A stretch of DNA of 6,530 nt from Proteiniphilum sp. GTDB lineage: Bacteria; Bacteroidota; Bacteroidia; Bacteroidales; Dysgonomonadaceae. The notes under the pieces are model-generated. The model saw only the letters and a program-made list of their open reading frames with translations. It was not told the origin of the DNA and did not search any database. The DNA is taken from contig JAENWZ010000130.1 in assembly GCA_016649795.1 (NCBI GenBank), positions 1-6,530 of the forward strand, read 5' to 3'. The position numbers were made by a program, and so were the translations under genes. Below, in pieces: positions 1 to 3,993 of this stretch. Within the stretch, counting starts at the first letter, position 1. Each line of letters begins with the position of its first letter.

Positions 1-194
1 AGATAGAGATACTGAAAACGATCAAGGGGCACAATAACAGATTTACCGGGCAACGACCGCTAAGCCTTCGGGAACATGCCGCAATAAACGTACTAATCAA
101 CAAAGGTATACTCGAAGAAACAGGGGATATTTCATCGGGAAAAAGAGCCTCTCTGACTATTGCTGACATAGATTTACTGCATGAACTGGAGTGA
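1..194 (+). CDS. 3' end of an unrecognised gene
   Basis: Reading from base 3 there is an open frame of 63 codons ending in TGA at 192-194; the start lies left of the window. The other two forward frames are broken by several stops here. I do not recognise the protein. What is visible is a basic first part (KTIKGHNNRFTGQRPL), then a segment with the look of a winged-helix element (LREHAAINVLINKGILEE followed by a short TGDISSGKRASL turn), and a hydrophobic/acidic C-terminal end (IADIDLLHELE). The winged-helix reading is inference from pattern only. The stop is 64 bases before the subtilase start, on the same strand, and a candidate promoter lies between them, so the two need not be co-transcribed. 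I see no signal for membrane insertion or secretion in the visible part. Confidence 0.6.
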   Translation, partial: IEILKTIKGHNNRFTGQRPLSLREHAAINVLINKGILEETGDISSGKRASLTIADIDLLHELE

Positions 195-213
195 TAGCTT
201 TTAGGAGTAACCG

Positions 214-245
214 TTTGATTTTTTCAATAGTATGATGTAAATTTT
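214..245 (+). promoter_or_regulatory. Candidate promoter for the subtilase unit
   Basis: TTTG at 214-217 is followed after 20 bases by TAAATTTT at 238-245, which matches seven of eight positions of the Bacteroidota -7 box TAnnTTTG. Spacing is within the usual range of 19-21. The start of transcription would fall near base 250, leaving a leader of only about 8-10 bases before the ATG at 259. The stretch is AT-rich, so a chance match is possible. Confidence 0.4.
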
Positions 246-258
246 AATTACCTGAAAG

Positions 259-1518
259 ATGAAACCACCAAAAATTGGCAAACAGACCCTTTTGCGAGAC
301 AATCCTATATCGGAAATATCCTTTGATAAGTACATCAAAGAGGTATATGAAAGAGATGAAAATGAAAACCCTCTTTACACAGGCAGATATTTTCTGATAC
401 TGAATGAAGGAAACAGAAGTGTGGTGAAAGCGACGAAACTCCTTGAATCCAGATTCGGGTTTACTGTGGCCAACACGGCCGATTTCGTGACGGAGTCGCT
501 GAATGAAAGTAAGATAAAGGATGCCAATGCCCTCTTTTACAATGACCTGGGTATAGCCCTCGTGGATATTGAAGCGGATCAGATAGAGCTGTTGGAATCA
601 TCCCGCCAGGATTATCTCATTGAACCGGAAAAAGTGGTTTATATTCCTGACGATATCCCGGCAGAAACAGATGAGGTTTCTGCCTGGGGGATCGAAATTA
701 CAGAAGCACTCTATTCCCAGTTTACCGGAGACGGCATAAAGGTAGCAGTGATAGATACCGGTTTTGATACCGGCCATCCCGATTTTGCGGGAAGGCTGAT
801 CACAACCAGCTCTTTTGTTCCCGATGGGACCGTCAAAGATTTGCATGGGCACGGCACGCATTGCATTGGTACGGCTTGCGGCTCATTCGACATGGACGGT
901 GTACGGTATGGAGTGGCCCCGGGTACGCATATATATGCCGGGAAAGTGTTAAGCAATGAGGGCAGTGGTGCACAGGCATGGGTGCTGGACGGGATGACGT
1001 GGGCGGCCAATAACGGATGCAAAGTGCTCTCCATGTCATTTGGCTCGAGAGTTTTTGCGGGACAGAGTTACGACGTAGCCTATGAAAGAGCCGCGCAGTT
1101 TGCCCTTTCAAAAGGTACGGTAATCGTTGCCGCTGCCGGCAATGAGAGCAGGCGTTCAAAAAACCGGTTTTACCCTGTAGGTAGTCCGGCCGATTGTCCC
1201 TCAATTCTAGCGGTGGGAGCACTCGATCAGGCACTGGATGTAGCTGATTTCTCTAACCGGGCAATCAACCCGAAGGGACTGGTGGATGTGGCGGCTCCCG
1301 GGGTGTCTGTCTACTCTTCCTGGATCATGCCTGTAAGGTATCGCACCATCTCGGGTACAAGCATGGCAACACCGCATGTGGCAGGCATCTTTGCGCTTCT
1401 TTTCGAGAAATTTCCTGATGCCACCCCACTGATGGCAGAGAAGGAGTTGAGAGACATGGCCAGAAGTTTATCTATATCGCCGGAAGATGTGGGTGTCGGT
1501 CTATCCATTGCACCATAA
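259..1518 (+). CDS. Intracellular S8 family serine peptidase (subtilase, proteinase K-like)
   Basis: A 419-residue subtilase with a complete catalytic set: Asp166 in AVIDTG, His198 in GHGTHCIG, the oxyanion Asn295 in AAAGNES and the nucleophile Ser368 in SGTSMATPHVAG. The HGTHC form is typical of proteinase K-like members. It should cleave peptide bonds in proteins; the substrate cannot be told from sequence. Residues about 41-130 precede the catalytic domain and look like a diverged prodomain (GRYFLILNEG..., then LGIALVDI, then LIEPEKVVY), the usual chaperone/inhibitor segment of subtilases. There is no signal peptide: the N-terminus is charged (MKPPKIGKQ) and no hydrophobic core follows, so the enzyme is probably cytoplasmic or leaves by an unknown route. 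No C-terminal sorting domain is seen; the protein ends soon after the GVGL motif that closes many S8 domains. The ATG at 259 is chosen because it follows the candidate promoter and keeps the full prodomain. A small prodomain-like gene begins seven bases after the stop. Confidence 0.93.
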   Translation: MKPPKIGKQTLLRDNPISEISFDKYIKEVYERDENENPLYTGRYFLILNEGNRSVVKATKLLESRFGFTVANTADFVTESLNESKIKDANALFYNDLGIALVDIEADQIELLESSRQDYLIEPEKVVYIPDDIPAETDEVSAWGIEITEALYSQFTGDGIKVAVIDTGFDTGHPDFAGRLITTSSFVPDGTVKDLHGHGTHCIGTACGSFDMDGVRYGVAPGTHIYAGKVLSNEGSGAQAWVLDGMTWAANNGCKVLSMSFGSRVFAGQSYDVAYERAAQFALSKGTVIVAAAGNESRRSKNRFYPVGSPADCPSILAVGALDQALDVADFSNRAINPKGLVDVAAPGVSVYSSWIMPVRYRTISGTSMATPHVAGIFALLFEKFPDATPLMAEKELRDMARSLSISPEDVGVGLSIAP

Positions 1519-1525
1519 TAAAGTG

Positions 1526-1771
1526 ATGATACAGATAGTAATTACTATATCAGAGATCTATTTAGACCAGTTGAGTATTGTGGCTGAAAACCTGCGTGAA
1601 GATGGTCTGATCATAACTCATCTCTATGATTTTGGGGTAATCATTGGTATGGCCGAGAAGGAGGTTATTCTTAAAATACGTAATCACAAAGAGATTATCT
1701 CCATGTCGGAAGAAAAAGAGGTAAATCTCACACCTCCGGAATCTGATATTCAATCTTTTCCGGACGTGTAG
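1526..1771 (+). CDS. Small stand-alone subtilase prodomain/inhibitor-like protein (I9-like)
   Basis: An 81-residue protein starting at the ATG at 1526, seven bases after the subtilase stop; an upstream in-frame ATG at 1487 would overlap the subtilase and add 13 residues unlike the family, so it is not preferred. The pattern fits the beta-alpha-beta-beta-alpha-beta prodomain fold: a strand (IQIVITI), a helix (YLDQLSIVAENLREDG), strands around LIITHLYDF and GVIIGMA, a second helix (EVILKIRNH) and a last strand (IISMSEEKEVNL), ending in a proline-rich tail with PPESDIQ. The GVI-x-G core and the 'SxEEExEVxLxPPxSDIQ'-like ending resemble small proteins often found as separate genes beside S8 peptidases, some misnamed as aldolases. 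There is no signal peptide or catalytic domain. The likely role, by inference, is to bind the neighbouring protease as inhibitor or folding helper. The subtilase already carries its own prodomain-like segment, which makes the pairing unusual. No clear terminator follows. Confidence 0.7.
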   Translation: MIQIVITISEIYLDQLSIVAENLREDGLIITHLYDFGVIIGMAEKEVILKIRNHKEIISMSEEKEVNLTPPESDIQSFPDV

Positions 1772-1878
1772 ATCACACCCCGGATCATCCTGCCAGCCAC
1801 AGTATGCAGGTATGCCGCTGAAAAGAGAGAATTGTTGTTAAGAAACGGATGCTCAGAAACAAAAAAACAGGCAAACAT
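1772..1878. other. Intergenic stretch without a recognised gene
   Basis: This stretch separates the small prodomain-like gene from the rimP promoter. It contains a weak inverted repeat, CCTGC at 1789-1793 and GCAGG at 1806-1810, with a 12-base loop and no T tract, which is too weak to call a terminator. No RNA gene or convincing small reading frame was seen. Confidence 0.6.
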
Positions 1879-1909
1879 TTTGTGAATCCGTTTGAAAATA
1901 ATATCTTTG
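1879..1909 (+). promoter_or_regulatory. Bacteroidota-type promoter of the rimP-nusA-infB operon
   Basis: TTTG at 1879-1882, 19 bases, then TATCTTTG at 1902-1909 gives an exact match to the Bacteroidota primary sigma factor consensus (TTTG, about 19 bases, TAnnTTTG). Transcription should begin around 1914-1917, giving a leader of roughly 55 bases before the rimP ATG at 1971. The position just ahead of a conserved essential operon supports the call. Confidence 0.8.
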
Positions 1910-1920
1910 CACTCGAAAAG

Positions 1921-1954
1921 AAAGAGGGAAGCAGGAAATACCGCTTCCTTTTTT
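1921..1954 (+). terminator. Terminator-like hairpin in the rimP leader (possible attenuator)
   Basis: GGAAGC (1927-1932) pairs with GCTTCC (1943-1948); inside, after a bulged A, GG pairs with CC around an AAATA loop. Six T's follow at 1949-1954, and these can also pair with AAAGAG at 1921-1926 using A-T and G-T pairs, lengthening the stem. A GC-bearing stem plus T tract is the shape of an intrinsic terminator. It lies within about 40 bases of the predicted transcription start and ends 16 bases before the rimP ATG. It could end transcripts early as an attenuator, end read-through from the upstream protease unit, or cap the 5' end of the mRNA. No competing antiterminator hairpin was identified. 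Confidence 0.55.
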
Positions 1955-1970
1955 GTTCATGACAGGTAAT

Positions 1971-2438
1971 ATGATCGAGAAAGAATTGCTTATCAACCTC
2001 ACGGAGGAGTATCTGAAGGATTCACCCAACTACATGGTGGATCTCACTGCAGGTGCAGACAACTCCATCACTATTGAGATTGATAACGATCAGGGAGTGG
2101 ACATAAGCGATTGTGTGGCCTTGAGCCGCCATCTGGAATCGAAGCTCGACCGCGAAACAGAAGATTTTGAGCTGACCGTCACATCGGCCGGACTCACATC
2201 TCCCTTCAAAACGAAACGTCAGTATAAAAAGTATGAAGGAAAAGAGGTTGAGGTACTCAGCAGAAACGGACAAAAAGTGACGGGGTTGTTGAAATCATCT
2301 GATGACGATGGTTTCAACATCACGATCACAAAAAAGGTAAAGCTCGAAGGGGCGAAACGTAAAACCGAAGTGGATGAAGAAGTCCACTTCGTGTATGATG
2401 AAGTAAAATATACAAAATATCTTATCAGATTTAAATAA
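1971..2438 (+). CDS. rimP: Ribosome maturation factor RimP
   Basis: A 155-residue RimP, the cytoplasmic protein that binds the 30S precursor and helps maturation of the small subunit. The N-terminal alpha/beta domain (about 1-80) carries the family pattern VDISDCVALSRHLESKLD followed by the conserved strand LTVTSAGLTSPF, equivalent to the 'VSSPGL' motif of other RimPs. The C-terminal SH3-like domain (about 83-155) starts at YKKYEGKEVEV and ends in the strand KYTKYLIRFK. The length is normal for the family. The ATG at 1971 (MIEKELL) is chosen since Bacteroidales homologues start in this way; the in-frame ATG at 1959 and a TTG at 1953 sit against or inside the T tract of the leader hairpin. A weak AGG at 1964-1966 is the only purine signal ahead. 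The stop is three bases before nusA, so the two are co-transcribed. Confidence 0.93.
   Translation: MIEKELLINLTEEYLKDSPNYMVDLTAGADNSITIEIDNDQGVDISDCVALSRHLESKLDRETEDFELTVTSAGLTSPFKTKRQYKKYEGKEVEVLSRNGQKVTGLLKSSDDDGFNITITKKVKLEGAKRKTEVDEEVHFVYDEVKYTKYLIRFK
2366..2391 (+). repeat. Nine-base perfect inverted repeat inside the 3' end of rimP
   Basis: CGAAGTGGA at 2366-2374 and TCCACTTCG at 2383-2391 are exact reverse complements with an eight-base loop. In RNA this would form a stable hairpin about 50 bases before the nusA start. No T tract follows, so it is not a terminator. Confidence 0.6.
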
Positions 2439-2441
2439 CAA

Positions 2442-3911
2442 ATGGGCAAGAAGAAAGAAACCATAAGTCTCATAGATACATTTTCCGAATTCAACGAGCT
2501 GAAAAATATCGATAAAGCTACGCTAATCAGTGCGCTGGAGGAGTCGTTCCGCAACGTGATCTCGAAAACCAGCGGCACTGACGAGAACTACGATATCATC
2601 ATCAATCCCGATAAGGGAGACCTTGAGATATGGCGCAACCGCACCATCGTGGAAGATGAGGAGCTGGAAGATCCCAACCTGGAGATCACCCTTTCGGAAG
2701 CGTTGAAGATTGACCCGGATTTTGAAGTGGGAGAAGAGGTTACCGATGAGGTACAACTCGAACATTTCGGCCGGCGTACCATCCTCAATCTTCGCCAGAC
2801 ACTGGCTTCAAAGATACTGGAGCTGGAGAAAGACAACCTTTACAACAAGTACAAGGAGAAGGTGGGTGAGATTGTATCGGGAGAGGTTTACCAGGTATGG
2901 AAGAAAGAGTTGCTGCTCCTCGACGATGAGCACAATGAACTGATTCTGCCCAAAACCGAACAGATACCCTCCGATTTCTTTCGTAAGGGAGAACATGCGC
3001 GTGCTGTAGTTGCCCGTGTAGAGAACAAGAACAACAATCCCAGAATTATTCTCTCACGCATTTCGCCCGTCTTCCTCGAACGTTTGTTCGAGCAGGAGAT
3101 TCCTGAGATTGCCGACGGACTGATCACCATCAAAGGGATTGCCCGCATTCCCGGCGAACGAGCCAAGGTAGCCGTAGAAGCTTATGACGACCGTATCGAT
3201 CCGGTAGGTGCATGCGTGGGGATGAAAGGATTCCGTATTCATGGTATCGTACGTGAACTGCGCAACGAAAATATTGACGTGATCAACTACACCAACAACA
3301 CCACGCTCTTTATTCAGCGTGCATTAAGTCCGGCAAGGATCAACTCCATCACAGTGAAGGAGGAGGAGCATCACGCTGAGGTATTCCTCAATCCTGAGGA
3401 GGTATCGCTTGCCATCGGAAAAGGTGGGGCCAATATCAAACTGGCATCCATGCTTACCGGTTACAATATAGAGGTGTTCCGTGATATCGACGAGGTGGAC
3501 GAAGAGGACATCTACCTGGATGAATTCCGTGATGAGATTGACGGTTGGGTAATTGACCAGTTGAAAAAGATTGGTTGTTCTACCGCTAAAAACGTACTGG
3601 CAACAAGCCGGGAGAAACTGATCAAAGAGGCCGATCTGGAAGAGACGACTGTAGATGAAGTACTGGCCGTCCTGCGTTACGAGTTTGATGATGAGGAGGA
3701 GGATGCTGAAACGGAGACAGAGACTGATGTAGAGACTGATGCAGATGCAGAGACAGATGCAGATGTAGATACAGATACAAATGCTGAAACTGAAACGGAC
3801 ACAGAGACAGATACTGATGCTGATGCTGAAACGGACGCTGAAACAGAGACAGATGGTGATGCTGATGCTGATGCTGATGCTGAAAACCCAACTCTGCCTG
3901 AGAAGCATTAG
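2442..3911 (+). CDS. nusA: Transcription termination/antitermination factor NusA
   Basis: A 489-residue NusA, which binds RNA polymerase and nascent RNA and controls pausing, termination and antitermination. Domains in order: the polymerase-binding N-terminal domain (about 1-130); an S1 RNA-binding domain (about 143-208, from GEIVSGEVYQVWKKELLLL); KH1 (about 209-290) with DPVGACVGMKGFRIHGIVREL; KH2 (about 291-350) with AIGKGGANIKLASMLTGYNI; and a helix-hairpin-helix-like segment (about 360-413). From residue 416 the protein becomes a tail of about 66 residues made almost only of Asp, Glu, Thr and Ala, ending in ENPTLPEKH. The tail makes this protein longer than a NusA that stops after the helical segment. 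Phe264 follows the KH1 GMKG loop where a small residue (Ala, Ser or Thr) is usual. The gene starts three bases after rimP and is followed by infB after 82 bases, the classic order. Control probably acts through the operon leader. Confidence 0.96.
   Translation: MGKKKETISLIDTFSEFNELKNIDKATLISALEESFRNVISKTSGTDENYDIIINPDKGDLEIWRNRTIVEDEELEDPNLEITLSEALKIDPDFEVGEEVTDEVQLEHFGRRTILNLRQTLASKILELEKDNLYNKYKEKVGEIVSGEVYQVWKKELLLLDDEHNELILPKTEQIPSDFFRKGEHARAVVARVENKNNNPRIILSRISPVFLERLFEQEIPEIADGLITIKGIARIPGERAKVAVEAYDDRIDPVGACVGMKGFRIHGIVRELRNENIDVINYTNNTTLFIQRALSPARINSITVKEEEHHAEVFLNPEEVSLAIGKGGANIKLASMLTGYNIEVFRDIDEVDEEDIYLDEFRDEIDGWVIDQLKKIGCSTAKNVLATSREKLIKEADLEETTVDEVLAVLRYEFDDEEEDAETETETDVETDADAETDADVDTDTNAETETDTETDTDADAETDAETETDGDADADADAENPTLPEKH
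3687..3884 (+). repeat. Degenerate codon-pair repeat encoding the acidic NusA tail
   Basis: The stretch is built from alternating GAT-GCN, GAR-ACN and GAT-ACN codon pairs, giving Asp-Ala, Glu-Thr and Asp-Thr dipeptides. The cleanest part is four exact copies of GATGCT at 3858-3881. The unit is six bases, so gain or loss of copies keeps the reading frame. The product is a strongly negative, probably disordered tail. Confidence 0.85.
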
Positions 3912-3993
3912 ACTCATCCGGATAACTAACGGATGATTCGACATAACAATACTGTTCACAACATATTAAGAGAGAAAAGGATAGAAGAGATAT
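3912..3993. other. nusA-infB spacer with a stem-loop
   Basis: The 82-base spacer holds an exact inverted repeat, TCATCCG at 3914-3920 and CGGATGA at 3930-3936, with a nine-base loop, starting two bases after the nusA stop. No T tract follows, so it is unlikely to terminate; RNA processing or mRNA stability is more plausible. No Bacteroidota-type promoter is visible here. AAAGGA at 3976-3981 lies about 12 bases ahead of the infB ATG, rather far for a Shine-Dalgarno sequence. Confidence 0.55.

Noticed and set aside
181..204. Small frame ATG AAC TGG ... TAG overlapping the upstream gene end
   Set aside because: Only seven codons, with no start signal, and it overlaps the better-supported 63-codon frame.
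833..1234. Reverse-strand open frames opposite the subtilase
   Set aside because: They overlap the catalytic motifs of the subtilase and show no recognisable protein pattern.
1487..1525. Upstream ATG start for the small prodomain-like gene, overlapping the subtilase
   Set aside because: The extra 13 residues (MWVSVYPLHHNKV) come from the subtilase 3' end in another frame and do not fit the fold, whose first strand begins at the ATG at 1526.
1789..1810. Possible terminator after the small prodomain-like gene
   Set aside because: The stem is only five bases with a 12-base loop and no T tract.
3324..3959. Long reverse-strand open frame opposite the nusA 3' end (211 codons)
   Set aside because: It lies opposite the repetitive acidic tail of nusA, and its translation is an Ile/Ser/Cys-rich low-complexity string, the expected mirror of GAT/GCT/ACA repeats.
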